A stretch of DNA of 64,000 nucleotides from Isoetes taiwanensis (GCA_021234155.1 JAJEKV010000067.1:2462091-2526090), one strand, 5' to 3'; positions 33,397 through 45,692 are shown, numbered from the stretch's first letter. Numbers and translations: made by a program. Notes: generated by a model not told the origin, from the sequence alone.

Positions 33397-33918
33397 CTGC
33401 AGATAACAGGCATTGCTTTTCTTTCATGCCATGTAACTTCAGCAAGGCATAAATAAAATTGCCGACCAATAGGTCTGCATTATGTCACCACACTGTTTGT
33501 CTTAAATCTATGGAAGAAACCTAGGAAAATATTTACATACCAGCTGATGAGAAAAGAAGCTTTCCCCAGGATCGATGCCCATATGGAAGCAAGATTACTG
33601 CCAGCAATGGAGAGTAAACAAATCTCAGCAAACTTAATGATGCTTTCTGCCATGGCTTTTAAGGGAATTAATGTCCGATATTATGTGCTTTGCTTGAAAA
33701 ACAAGTTCGGTCCTATGTGCTTCATCTGATAAAATAGTATTCAGTACTATGTTCTTGACCTGGTGAAATAATACAGGTACTACGTGCTTTGGAAAAACCC
33801 CCCTCTAAAATTTCTGCAAACTCGGGATTTGCTGAAAGAAGGTTAGATACTTGTTACAGAGTCAGTAATTCTTGAGCCTAGAACCCCTCTTCTGATATCA
33901 AGGCATATTTTCCAGCAT
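33397..33918. other. Intron-like or spacer DNA
   Basis: A minus-strand stretch near 33540-33650 reads open with a helical look (IIKFAEICLLSIAGSNLASI) but matches no family I know. Nothing else recognised. Confidence 0.3.
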
Positions 33919-34409
33919 TCACATTGCCTCAACAATCATGTACGCAAAAAATGATGTGACAGAATTCACTTCATATCTCCTTATCAGACCGCATAACAGA
34001 TGGCAGTACATGGACTGTCTGATATAAAAACCTTGCGAAATCACTTCATCAGGGCTGACCATGGCCTCCTTTGATTTGTCCCTGTTCTTAAATTGATCAC
34101 TGTTGAAGTAGCCACTTGTTGATGTGCCTGCAAGGTGTCCTCCTGGTGTCTTGTGCATCTTGCTAGCATACACAAATGCCAAGGCTGCCGTATTTGGCTG
34201 TGGAGGAAATTCCCTATATTCAAAAAAACATATGCTTAAGTGAAGTACTGATCCTCCTCGTCCATGCTCATATTTTTCTTCCAATTTTTCTGTATCAAGG
34301 GATGTACCTATTTCTAAAGACGCTGCCTAATGTGGCCCATCTCTCGGCACCTTCAGTGCATTCTCCATATACAGGAATGAGCTTCGGTTTTCCAGCTGAA
34401 GTTCCTGAG
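33919..34409 (-). pseudogene. GH3 acyl-amido synthetase (JAR1-like), two exons with a premature stop
   Basis: Exon 34409-34308 encodes SGTSAGKPKLIPVYGE...GSVFRNR, the P-loop-like ATP/AMP motif of GH3 enzymes. An intron with GT (34307-34306) and AG (34215-34214) follows. Exon 34213-33919 continues in frame with EFPPQPNTAALAFVYASK, GGHLAGTSTSGYF, SPDEVI and QSMYCHLLCGLIRRYEV, closely following the order in JAR1 and other GH3 proteins. These conjugate amino acids to jasmonate, auxin or similar acids. A TGA at 33921-33919 interrupts the helix after IVEAM. The N-terminus and C-terminal half are missing. It sits between two RDR-like exons on the same strand. Confidence 0.8.
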
Positions 34410-34588
34410 CTGCATACACACAACCATGTGCAAGGAATTACAATATGACACCATGTCAGTATATGAACAGCTAAACATGCAGGCATTCTGAAGCATAGAT
34501 TCAATTCAGTTTGGGCAGATTCTGAAATCTAGCCACATTCTTTGCAGCATGATTCCTGGGTGGAATTCAACAAAGGACCTGATCAACT

Positions 34589-34735
34589 GGAAAAATTTCC
34601 CATCCATCTTCGGATCTCATCTGCTGTGATGCTACCAGTATCTGCAAACATCCACAAAGAAGCCTCACGAAGTTGGCTTGAAGAAAATGCAAGGAATCGA
34701 AAGCTTTTTGTCCCAAGAAGTAGGCCATTGTTCAA
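34589..34735 (-). pseudogene. RDR-like upstream exon
   Basis: Minus strand reads SFRFLAFSSSQLREASLWMF then DTGSITADEIRRWMGNFS, which corresponds to the conserved FLAFSSSQLRD...W-F...I-R-WMG-F block of plant RNA-dependent RNA polymerases, some 70 residues before the CFLN block found at 33134-33396. The order along the minus strand is right for one RDR gene, but the intervening residues are missing and GH3 exons occupy the gap. Confidence 0.6.
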
Positions 34736-34967
34736 AACTTTTCAAACCCTAATCCACACAACCCTAAAAAAACCCTAAAAATAATGGGCGGATATTCACA
34801 CCCACCACCACCACAGGATTTGCCCCCTTTTCTAAAATCAACGGCTAACAAAAGGGTGCACTCTAGAAATACTATTTAGTACACCTGGATGAATACGCCC
34901 ACCAAATCATATGAAAACCTTAGAGAAAACAGTACAAAAACAAAAAAAAAAACCCCTGTTATAATGC
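34736..34967. other. Spacer
   Basis: Nothing recognised apart from a few AAACCCTA-like words near 34745-34785. Confidence 0.3.
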
Positions 34968-36020
34968 TAGATATTCTAAATGAGGTGCACCCTAGACTAC
35001 CAAGTCGTCGGATTCGTCGATCCTACGACCCTGGTCATATGCTGGGGCCTCTAATAAGACTACTTTAACCAATGTACCCAGTGAGCTAATGTGATTATTT
35101 TTTATCTTGAATCTATGTTTTTTTTTGAATAACAACCCATTCAATTGTTTTAGGGATATATGATCTATGGTTTTAGGAGTTGCTATTTTTTACATCCATA
35201 TCAAATCCCTCTGGAATCCCCTGTTACTTTGCTACATATTCTAAACGAGGTGCACTTGGACTACCACAGTCGTCGGATTCGTCGATCCTACGACCCAGGT
35301 CATATGTTGGGGCCTTTGGCACCTCTCATTTCGCTTATAGTCATTTATGATTGGAGGCGCCTATGATTTTGAAATATGAAATATGATTTCGCCTAAGGTT
35401 TTGATGGAATATTGAACCCCTATACGGCTTTGCCTAAGATTTTAGAATATGAATGTATCCAGTGAGCTAATGTGATTATTTTTTATCTTGAATCTATGTT
35501 TTTTTTTATAACAACCCATTCAATTGTTTAAGGGATATATGGTCTATGCTTTCAGGAGTTGTTATTTTTACATCCATATCAAATCCCCTTGGAATCCCCT
35601 GTTATTTTGTTACATATTCTAAACGAGGTGCACCTGGACTACCACAGTCTTCGGATTCGTCGATCCTACGACCCATATCGTATGTTGGGGCCTTTAGGCA
35701 CCTCTCGTTTTGCTTATAGTCATTTATGATTGGAGGCGCCTATGATTTTGAAATATGAAATACGATTTCGCCTAAGGTTTTGAGGGAATATTGGACCCCT
35801 ATACGGCTTTGTCTAAGATTTTAGAATATAAAATATGGAGGCTCGAACCTCTACCAAAATAACTCAATGTCCTAATAAGACTACTTTAGCCAATGTACCC
35901 AGTGAGCTAATGTTATTTTTTTTTATCTTGAATCTATATTTTTTTTTATAACAACCCATTCAATTGTTTTAGGGATATGTGATCTATGGTTTCAGGGGGG
36001 TTTCAGGAGTTGTTATTTTG
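34968..36020 (-). repeat. Tandem array of SINE-like units
   Basis: Two complete units and one partial unit of about 380-410 bp, starting near 34968 (partial), 35230 and 35609, each with TATTCTAAACGAGGTGCAC and CATCCATATCAAATCCC. They match the single unit at 21100-21564. Minus-strand B-box (GGTTCGAGCC) and A-box-like (TAGCTCACTGGG) words survive in the last unit near 35841-35915. Head-to-tail tandem SINE arrays are uncommon. Confidence 0.75.
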
Positions 36021-37200
36021 CTACATATTACAATAGGGAATTTTGAAGGAAACTCATGCCAATCGTAAATTTCCAAATGCAGATTCTGGCCTCGCACCAT
36101 GTTTGTCGACGATAAAGCAAGTTATGACATTATAATATGCATTTCAAGTACATCACTTCTAACAATCATAATGTGCTTTATAGTGGCCACATTGCATAAT
36201 CTCTGCATTTTGTAGTTCACGCCAAGCATTAACTCTCAAAAGGAAAACTTGACCTAGCACCTTATTCGCCATTGTAAAGATAGTCCTCACTATTTTTCTT
36301 CATACGAAAGGACGCAATGGTATAAGTCCTGGATGCATATTGCAGTTGAGAATCCATCTGTAATTGCACGTAAGAAATAATTCTTTCTAAATCTACTTTG
36401 ACCGGCTCTTCACTCTTCGAAACATAGTTAAATACTGGTCATTCTAAGTGTAATCATTCTGCAAGATATTCTGCTATAAATTGCTAAATGCTTACTCTGA
36501 GCATAGCAACCTCCGCAAATGTTTTTGCTAGCATTTTGAGAGCTAGCCCTAGCCTCTTCGGACATCTCTGCAATAGCTCACAATCTCAACATATAAAGCG
36601 TTATGAGAATGCTTGAATAGACCAGACAAAGTCTTGACAAATTGACAAGAAAACTTTGGTCTCCATAAAGGCTGCATTCTGAGTAACTCAATACAAAAAA
36701 CTTACTCTTGGCTTATAAAGAATAAGGCATGGGCTGAGCATCAGGAAGCAGAAGATATATATTCATTCTTAAATATGTCAAGGCTTCAACATGTGATAGA
36801 ATCAGTTTTTTCCTCTTCTTTAAAATGTATTCTTTTTCTGAAGAAAGATGCATACTTAAGGATTATTGATGATGATATCGATTTGTATGCTCATCAGAAG
36901 AAGAACCAACATATGTATATACATTGCTTCAGTATCAATCCAACATCTCTTCTTCATACCTGATTCTTCAACCTTTATTCTTGCCAAGCCACATTATCCA
37001 GTCCTGTTCCCGAATCCTATCTAAATTTTGCAAAATAATTAAATAGATTTGCAGGCCCCATCCCAGATTTTCAATGCACTCTTCCTGCTCCAATATTTGT
37101 TTGTGGTTTATGCCACATGCTTGTGTGTGTTTTCATTTTGTGCATTTCGTACTAGATGTATGGCTGCATATTTGATTTAACAACTCATTGAAGAGATAGT
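36021..37200. other. Unannotated DNA
   Basis: A minus-strand stretch near 36250-36580 looks weakly coding (CPKRLGLALKMLAKTFAEVA) but has internal stops and no family match that I recognise. A 62-codon plus frame at 36775-36963 is unsupported. Confidence 0.35.
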
Positions 37201-37739
37201 ACGTTAACAAGTTCGTTCCTAAACCGGCTCCAAATGTTGATTCTTGCTCGAATGACATTCCCCGTGCCAGTACATATTATTAGGGCGAGACGCCATGGCG
37301 CCCAGCGCCCAGACCGCCCACGGGTAGTCACGTTCACAGTACGAGATGCGCAAGTGAAAGCAGCTATCCTACGCCAGGGTATGCAGCTGAAGGGAACTGC
37401 CTTGTATGTTGACCGAGACCTGACCCAAGCCCAACAAGAAGACCGCAGGCACGAGTTGGCCAAAGTTAAAAGCATTCGCAGAGCGGGGAGGAGCCTGCGG
37501 GGAGTGATTGAGGGTAAGATGCAAATTTTCAAGCCGCCAAATCTTTGCTGCCGAATCCCGCTAACCCTCCAGCAGCTCGACCATGCCACTTCTTCGCCTG
37601 CTACAGCCGCACGCCTCTCAAAGTTGCTTCACCTTCGTTTGCTCGCACATCTCGGGGCTGCCTCTACTCTGCATCCCCCCGCTGCGCCACTAAATCCCCA
37701 ACTGCGCCCCCTCCCGACAAATAGGAATTGTGCCTCGCG

Positions 37740-40700
37740 CATGGTCTCCCGGAATTGGCGGGGCTTCCCATGGCGAAGGGAGATAGTCTCAACGCTGTTT
37801 CTTTGCGATATGGATCGATCTTCCTTATGGAAACATGGGAGCATCACGGGACCGCGGGATACCCGACTTGCCGGGATACCGCTTACTCAATCTTCAATGA
37901 TTGCCAGAAAGCGGGGGCATGGGGGATTTGCTGCTACTACTATCGAGCGGCCTTGGCACGGTCGGTTTCCTTGTTCAAGGCGGACAAAGCACCGGTACTT
38001 GTGGGTGCGTGTGCAAAGCTGCGATGCTTGAGACCCTCTTTGTTGCGACCTGCTACTTTCCACATGCAGAAAGCAACTTCTATCACACCCACTCGGATGT
38101 GGATAGGCTGGACCCCTATGTCGATCTATATGATGACATACATCAGCATAAGCAGTTGGGCAGTGTCATACTCCTTGGAGACTTCAATGCGGCGCACCGG
38201 GTAGAACAACCCATGAGATTTGATCCCTTGATGATGATATATTGCAGCAAGGCGTCTGCGAAGCGGCTTGGCCCGCGGACATCAGATGACAATCAGGTCA
38301 CACGCTATGGTAGACAATTGCTTTTGCTCTGTGGTATCTTTGACCTGGTAATCTGCAATGGGTCGCGATGGTGGGGTCGTCCACCCGCAAAAGCACTTTC
38401 GTGAGACGGGGAAAACCAGGGGGAGGATCTAGTGTGGTGGACTATGTCTTTGGTGCCTGAAAGGGGATATGCATGTCGTCAAAGCGCTTCAGTGGGAACA
38501 ACTAATAGGGATGAAGAGATCGACTCGGACCACTTACCACTTTACTTGAAGTTGGCTTGGCGGGTTGTGCGACCCCATTACCCGCAGCTCCTCACATGCC
38601 TCACTGCGATTGGATTATGAACATGCGGGGCTTATGCCTAGATGCTTATAGATGACTGGCGAGAAATTTTGCAATATCCTACACTAGAGCAACATGCGGC
38701 CGGTGACCGATGTGCTTAGGGCTGCTGGCGCAGAGAGATGCTTTGGGATAAGCGCGCCGCGGACGGACCTCCAGGAACACAACCTTCCCACGTAATCAAT
38801 GGTTTGATGCAGAGTGCAAGCAACACAAACGCTGGCTCCGCCAAGTCACAGACCCTGCTTTACGCCCACATGCAGTCAGACAGTACCGCGTCTTCCTTAA
38901 AGCTAAGAAAGCCAGGTACATTGCAGCACATCAAAGGGAAATGTTTTATCTCCTGGAACGTCACCCCAGGATCTTCTGGCGAAGGCTTCTTAGAAAGCCA
39001 GTACAGCCCACAGGGAACATCACTCCCGAGCAGTGGAGGCAATACTTGCAACAGCTATACGACCCTCAGGGTGCACATGCAGCATTACCCCTGCAAGAAG
39101 GCCCAGTGCTGGAAATCACAGATTCAGACGTGGAACAAGGCTTACAGCGTCTTGCCAATGGGAAAGCCCCGGACCTGGATGGCATGCAGGCAGAATTGCT
39201 TAAGTGGGCAGGGCCGTCCATAATACCAGTGCTGACCGCCTTGTTCAACAAGGCATTACAGGAAGGCTTCCCGATGCAGTGGACCAATAGCAGAGTTGTT
39301 CCCATCTATAAGGCAGGTGACCCGCACTGCCCAGCCAATTACCGAACAATTATGGTCAGTTCGGTGTTTGCAAAATTGCTTTGCCGGATTCTCGAAAGCA
39401 GTTGACGGTGGGGCAGGAGGCGGCGAGATCTGGGCCCTCACCCAGGCAGGATTCAGACCCCGACACTCAACCATTGACCACATCTTCACATTGCGAGCTC
39501 TGGTTGAAGACAGCAGGAACCGCCGTCAGGATCTATATTGTTGCTTCGTGGATTTTGCAAAGGCATTTGACACTGTGCCTCGGGAAAAACTATGGGCAAG
39601 ATTGCGACAGCTGGGGGTTCCGGTAGATTTGCAGAATGCAGTGTACAGGCTTTATGAAAGATGCCCGGGTCGGTTGCAGCCGACAAGCCAACCATTTGAT
39701 AGTAGTATCGGGGTTCGCCAGGGATGCCCTCTCTCCCCAACATTGTTTGGGCTTTACATTGATCAATTGGAGAGCTGGCTTGCTGATAATGGGGGCGACG
39801 GAGCTCACCTTCTCTACCAGATCATCAAGCAGTTAATATATGCTGATGATGTGGACCTCCTAGCTTACACACCAGCAGACATGCAACGGCATCTCGATGC
39901 CCTGGACACATTTTGTCAAGCGACTGATATGCGCGTCAACTTGGCCAAGACTAAGGTGGTTTTCATATCATCTTCCACGGCGGTAGGGATCCCCTCCTTC
40001 CGCTTCGAGGGCGTAATGTGGAAGTAGCATCCACATACAAATATTTGGGAGTGGAGTTTCCGCCTACTATGCACCGGGACACATCCATATGGCTACGAAG
40101 TTACTGGCGGGCTGAAAAGCACTATATGCAATGCAAAACAATAGTCATAGAGCGGAGTTGTATGATTGGACCCATCACCACACCTGCTCAAAGTCTTAGT
40201 GGAGCCCGTCCTTTTATCTACGGGGTTGAAGTATGGGGCCCGTGGTATCCCCTCGCTACTTGGAATGACTTGGAGCAGTGCGAAAGCCTTCTTGGTACGA
40301 GCACTAGGGGTGAAGTCCACAGTCCCATATCAAATTCTACTGCGAGGAAACAAATGGATTCTTGCCTCTTCGTGAGGGCGGCCCTTGATCGCCACATTGT
40401 CTATTTTCAGAAGGTGGTCAACATGGACGATGCTCGTCTCCCAAAACTAGCTTATATCATGGCAATGGGGCCACAACGCCTCAAGGCCTGCTGGAGGGAA
40501 AAGAGAGCTCAATGGATGGCTAGATGGAATGTGCAGGAGCACAGGTGCATACATGTGCAAACAGAGGCGGTCGCCATAGCTTGAGGCAATATCTTGACAC
40601 TTGCTTCATCAGCAAGCTTTGGGATGTCGGCCCCTTGAACAGGTCAAGACAAAGACACTACCGGCGCCACATAAATCCCACATTGGAACGAGGCCCACAA

Positions 40701-41036
40701 TGCTACCGCACACCCACTTGCCCATGAAAAGACGGACTCATTGCCTCCATTCGCATGGGGGCACATCATCTTCGGTTGAGACAGGCGGATGGATTGGTGA
40801 GCCACGTCGAGCGTGCTCTCTGTCAATGCTGCCAAATGGGAGTCATTGAGGATGAATCTCATACTCTTCAAAGTTGCCCAGCATATGATCAAATCTGGAT
40901 GCGCTATGCTGAGTTGGTCAGGCCTGGCCAGCCGCTACATGTGACATTGAGCACGGCATCCGTACGGATGCTAGGATCATACCTTCAGGAGGTCATGGAC
41001 ATGCGAGATCAGCTATGTCCTCGGGCACGCACTTGA
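37740..41036 (+). pseudogene. LINE copy 1 ORF2: endonuclease, reverse transcriptase, zinc knuckle
   Basis: Endonuclease pieces: IFLMETWEHHGTAGYPTC, FVATCYFPHAESNFYHTHSD, VILLGDFNA (a catalytic Asp/Asn motif). RT at about 38990-40027: ALTQAGFRPRHSTIDHIFTL, YCCFVDFAKAFDTVP (first Asp), SSIGVRQGCPLSPTLFGLY, QLIYADDVDLLA (YADD). The C-terminal region ends with CQCCQMGVIEDESHTLQSC, a CCHC knuckle that probably binds its RNA. The protein nicks target DNA and copies its RNA onto the cut. Frame changes near 37730, 38600, 38730-38950, 39400 and 40020 inactivate it. Confidence 0.85.
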
Positions 41037-41095
41037 CATGTACATACACATTTATTTCATGATGATGTATACTTGTACAGTTTGACAGCATTCTT

Positions 41096-41160
41096 ATTAC
41101 TGCCACGGTTTTTCCCTCGAAAACCCTTCGGGGCGGGGGTTTTTTAACCCGGACAGTAAT
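41096..41160 (+). other. LINE 3'-UTR stem-loop with TTCG tetraloop
   Basis: ATTACTGCC pairs with GGACAGTAAT as an outer stem. Inside, AAAACCC-TTCG-GGG...GGGTTTT forms an inner stem closed by the very stable C(UUCG)G loop. The same structure, with sequence changes, is in copy 2 near 45549-45613. It is likely the structure recognised by the LINE's own RT. Confidence 0.6.
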
Positions 41161-41232
41161 AAGTTTGCTGCGCTCCTCCGATTGGTCTCAGTGGACGATA
41201 AAAAAACTATTCTATTCTATTCTATTCTATTC

Positions 41233-41700
41233 CTAAGCTGGTGTAGTGCCTAAGTACAGACACCAGCATGATATCTTTTTCTATTGCCATTATCTATGAT
41301 ATCTGTTCACTATTTCTTGATTTCATGATAAAAAGAGGAGTGGTCCAATGCGAGATCGCACCCAGTAGAGGATGCTGCAGAAGCTATGCAAAAAGCCGAA
41401 GTACACGCCTACATACTCAACTCAACATGCATATGCTTTGAGAGAGAAATTAATGCAAACACCTGATCTTCTATTATCTTATTGAAGCACAGAAGATAAG
41501 AGATGAACCTGTTTTCTTTGTTAGTTTTTATTGTTACATAAACATGTGAGGATTATTATCTTTAATAATATTTTATCATATTATTACATTGATACTATAT
41601 AACTTCTTTGTTTTCTCTACAAAATGACTGCGTTTTGTTTTCCTCTTTAGTAATATGTACAACGCCTTGGGGCCAAAAAAAAAATTATACATGGCATAAC
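41233..41700. other. Unannotated AT-rich DNA
   Basis: No gene or repeat end recognised. Confidence 0.4.
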
Positions 41701-41711
41701 CATTACTCCTA

Positions 41712-41955
41712 CATTTTCATATAAATTCCCCTTAAAACCCCCTTTTGTTTGGGTGCATAGTTATACGAGGGATTCGGATGATGCAGCGCAACGGGAGCCC
41801 CATTTTTTTCCTTGAGTCACAAATTAACACCATTAAGTATACTTGAGTCAAACCTTATAGTATTTCATTATGCTCCCTACACAATATACCCAATCTTGTG
41901 CGAACATACCCCATAAATGAGGGTCGCTATCTATGGTCTAAAATGAAGCACAACT
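41712..41955. mobile_element. Foldback element, partial second copy
   Basis: CCCTTAAAACCCCCTTTTGT and the later AAATTAACACCATTAAGTA, AAACCTTATAGTATTT and ATACCCCATAAATGAGG blocks are the reverse-oriented counterpart of 21725-21960. Only one arm and the spacer remain. Confidence 0.65.
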
Positions 41956-42114
41956 CTTGAATATGTCTATCCGACATCTCTCAATATCCAAAGGCACTTC
42001 TCCATGAAAAATGCACCCCATGCACCCTAATCTAATACACACTAGATGTGCTTTTTCTTAAAATCTATAAGCTTTCTTAAATCCAATACATGCCAAGCGT
42101 AGTTTTAACATGCA

Positions 42115-42780
42115 TTGACCTTTTTTTTTACTATATAACATTTTTTTTATTAAAAGTCCAAGTCAAAAGACAGATACAACTGCACAGGCAGGATTAAAAT
42201 CTCAGAGGATAATCATGATCCACAGAGTAGGACCACCAGCCTATGCATAAGGCAACACCCCCAAATAAATCTCAAAGATCAAATGTCGTCTGGCAAGAGC
42301 AAGCGAAGAACAATGGTAGGCCTTAGCAATTCTCTCTCGAGCTTCTAGGAGGACAGCAGCAACAGGAATATCCAAGCCCTTTTAAACACACAATCTTCTT
42401 CGCTTCCAAATGGACCACAATAACCATTCTGATGCTAAGTAAAAGGCTTGGCTTCATAGCTTATTTCAAGTATCTAGATAAATAGCCAAGAGAACTTGCT
42501 AACTTGTCAATATGACATGAAAGAGAAGGTAGCCGAGACGAAATCGGCTGGAGGTGATCACACAAAAAGAAATAGCACTTAATAGTCTCATCCCTTTGCT
42601 TGTATAGTGAGCAAAGTGCTGACACTCAAGGATAGAATATGTGGACAAGCACATTGATACGAGAGCATCAAGAGTCTGCCACCACAGCACAACCACCTTA
42701 GGATGAAGTAGTTTATCCCAAGTCCACGTATGCCTCCAACTAGGAGGTGGAACCTGGCATTTCTTGTTTTAGATGCCAAG
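42115..42780 (-). mobile_element. Old LINE relic, 3' end
   Basis: Minus-strand pieces resemble the plant LINE C-terminal zinc-binding region: KVVVLWWQTLDALVSMC, then a WSIWKRRRLC segment and a helical VAAVLLEARERIAKAY tail. It ends at a T-run on the plus strand (about 42120-42130), which would be its A-rich 3' tail. Heavily mutated. Confidence 0.5.
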
Positions 42781-43097
42781 CTTTATTAACTATTTAGTTG
42801 GAGAGCAGAATATGATCATTGGTGTTGCCATACAACCAGAGATAGCTAGGCTTCCATTACCTTCACTACCATTCCCTCCTGGCCTTCCAACAATAGCAAA
42901 TGGCAAATTGCACCCACTTGAATACATGAGAGAAAAGGGCTATCTTGAATTTTATATTCCAAAGCCCTTGCCATAACAAGGAGGTTGGCCACATTGTCTG
43001 ATTAGTTTGACCATGATATCCATTTACCATGATGCCTCAGTACATACCAATAGACTGTTAATCCAGAAACATCCAATGAGGCCAGTGAAAAAATAGC

Positions 43098-43429
43098 GGC
43101 GGCGGTTGTGGATCTTTCCGGGGATTCAGCAGCCTGCAGCCTCTCTGATTCCTCGACTCAGGTACAAGCTATTTCAAAGCTTTCTGGTGTTCCCGGGATT
43201 AGTAGAGCGGAATTTTGCCATTTGGCGGGACTTCTTGGGTGTTGTAGATGGTGGTGGTTAGTTTGTACAGCAGTAGAGTTGCAGTTTTTCTGTGAGTTTG
43301 TTGTGGAGTGTCGAGGTATCGTTGTCTCTTCGGGGCAGTTCTCCTTCCTCCTCACTTGCTTTGTAACATTACCATTCTTTTAAGATATTGATGACACAGT
43401 TCTTAAAAAAAAAAAAAAAAAAAAAAAAA
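43098..43429 (+). mobile_element. Short 5'-truncated LINE copy with poly(A)
   Basis: Near-identical to 20060-20380 (the L1-like LINE 3' end), with the same 3' UTR ending ATGACACAGTTCTTA and a 25-base A run. A word AAAAAATAG on both sides is a possible target duplication, although it merges with the tail. Few differences from the first copy suggest a recent common source. Confidence 0.85.
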
Positions 43430-44440
43430 TAGAGGCCAAACCAACTAGTTCAACCACAGAGGTCGAGCCAACTGAGCCAACAACAGAGGTCGAACCCACA
43501 GAGCCCACTCTAATTTAGTATAAGATAGCCTTGCAGCTCAGTAGATTATGCGCTGGTCTCAAATGACCCAGAAATTTTTGTAAACATTTTCTCCATGAGT
43601 ACAAGATTTTGACAACATCTAACAAATATCTAACAAATGTTTATTCTATTTATTTAAGATCCCATTCCATCGGTTAGTCAACCATGTAACAAAGGTGCCC
43701 ACGCTCACACCAACTGATTCTCCACCAGGGTATCTTCGAGGAAATCGTTCATCGACTACATGGTAGTTGATACTCGAACATATCTTTTTTCAAAAGGAAT
43801 AACATTCTGCACCGACATTGCATTTTGAAGAGATTGAGGACACTCATAATAAAAAATAATCTTGCAAGTGGGATGCTTACTACAGTGTTGTAGACATTCT
43901 TGACAGAGCACTCACAATTTCTTGAAAATGCAGGCGCGAATGCGTAACCACTGTAATTGAAATTAGAATTGTGGATTTAATTTAAGATTGAACTTTCTTG
44001 GCAGGATAAATGTAATCAATAAAAGAAATCGGCGGATATGTTTTTTACAAACTAAATCTCCATCATGATATCGTGTAATTGCAAGATATTTCTAAACTGC
44101 CTTTTAGAGGTAATTTTTTCCTACAGGCAGAGTGCCAGCTCTTGTTTTTTTTGCAGCTCTACACTTGTTCAAGCATGTCTTTGTAATTTCAAGCAACTCT
44201 ATGTATCCCAGTGATGCTACATATCTGGTTAGTCTAGTCAAGGAGGAAATTAGGGTCAAGGACGAGGACGACGAGGAGGATGGCTCCTAAGGAGCAAGCT
44301 CTTCTCAAGAAATCGAAGATCTGGAATAGACCCCTACAAATCCTTGGTATTTAGTTTGCCCTTTTCATTTTAGAATAAAGATTGTGTATCTCCTCATACA
44401 TAAAGAAGCTTTCATTTGCATAATTATGTATTCTAGCCAA
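43430..44440. other. Unannotated DNA
   Basis: Short direct repeat of ACAGAGGTCGA(A/G)CC near 43454-43500. No coding signal. Confidence 0.35.
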
Positions 44441-44447
44441 AACTAGA

Positions 44448-45692
44448 GTGCTACTTCTTGTTTCATCCTCTCGTCAGTCAAGACCACCCTCCTTCATTAC
44501 CAGGGACAAAATGTGGAGGTGGCTCCGATCTATAAGTATTTGCAAATCGAGTTTCCTGATACCACACACTGGGATGGTTCCATTAGGTTGCATGTCAAAG
44601 CAGGGTGGAAAGCACGATATGCCATGCAGAACACCAGTAAGGCAAAGCTGTACGTCTGAGGTTACCAGTCACACTTGTTTAGGGCCTTAGTCAAGCCGGT
44701 TCTCCTGTATGGGGCAGAGGTGTGGGGTCTAGTGATATCCCTTGCTGGGAGCTGGAGCAAGTACAGAAGGCCTTCTTAGCATGAGCACTTGGAGTAAAAT
44801 CCACAATTCCATATCAGTTCCTGCTCCAAAGGACGAGTTTCCTGCCCCTTGCTGCACTAGACTATCATATCATTTACTTCTAGAAGGTTGGTATAGGGGA
44901 TGCTCGCTTTCCCAATGTTGCTTTGGCCATTGCAATGGGTCCACAATGCCTCAAAGCCTGTTGGAAGGACAAGCAAGCCTAGTGGTTCTCATGATGGAAT
45001 GTACAGACACACAGATGCATGCAGGTACGGACAGAGAAGGACCACAATGGATTGAGACAGTGCCTTTATGCTTGCTTCCTTAGCAAGCTCTGGGATGCAG
45101 ATGCTCCGACGCATGTCAAGATGGCACACTATTGGCAGCAAGTCAATCCCAGACTTACACGAGGCTCACAACACTATTTTTGCACCCCCTTGCCCATGAA
45201 GAAGCGCAGATTCATAGCTTCCATTCGCATGGATGTGCATGGCCTCCGCATTGAGATAGACCAATGGACTCGGGAGGTATGCGAGGACAAGATCTGTCAT
45301 TATTGCCAATAGGATGCCATTGAGGATGAACGCTATGCCCTTCAGACCTGCCCGACATTCGATCATATCCAGGCACGACATGTTCAGTTAATTATGCATG
45401 ACTAGCTGCTGCATCTGCTGTTGAACACGACCTCCATGGGCTTGTTCGTATCATACCTTCAAGAGGTTATGGATATACGGACTCAGCTGTATCCTTCAAG
45501 GCAATATTGAATTGTCTCATGCAATTGTACAGTCTACAAGCATACTTGTTACTGCTAAAGTTTTTTCCTCGAAAATCCTTCGGGGCAGGGGGTTTTCTGA
45601 TCTTGACAGTAATATATACGCTTGTTGCGCATTGTTTGGGTCCCATAGGCCAATTAGTCTTCGTGGATGATAAAAATATATTCTATTCTATA
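44448..45692 (+). mobile_element. LINE copy 2, 5'-truncated
   Basis: Begins inside the RT C-terminal part (LLLVSSSRQSRPPSF matches the VLLVPSSRHPRLPSF region of copy 3) and runs to a knuckle CHYCQQDAIEDERYALQTC, in which the conserved His is Tyr. It then carries the same 3' hairpin and ends GATGATAAAAATATATTCTA. Frames are broken by stops such as the one near 45310. Confidence 0.8.

Larger units (their letters stand above)
37234..41232 (+). mobile_element. LINE copy 1 (pentamer-tailed non-LTR retrotransposon), 5'-truncated
   Basis: From the 5' end: the C-terminal half of ORF1 (RPRVVTFTVRDAQVKAAI, GTALYVDRDLTQAQQE), apurinic-type endonuclease, reverse transcriptase, C-terminal CCHC knuckle, a 3' UTR with a strong hairpin, and a (TATTC)n tail at about 41207-41232. 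The coiled-coil start of ORF1 present in copy 3 is missing. Microsatellite-like tails rather than poly(A) are typical of RTE/L2/I-like groups more than of plant L1, but I do not assign a clade. Coding is frameshifted throughout. Confidence 0.85.

Noticed and set aside
34745-34785. AAACCCTA-like words as interstitial telomere repeats
   Set aside because: Only a few imperfect words, far too short for a telomeric array.
37234-38031. 265-codon frame as one protein
   Set aside because: Only its first third is LINE ORF1; the rest is the endonuclease region read in the wrong frame.
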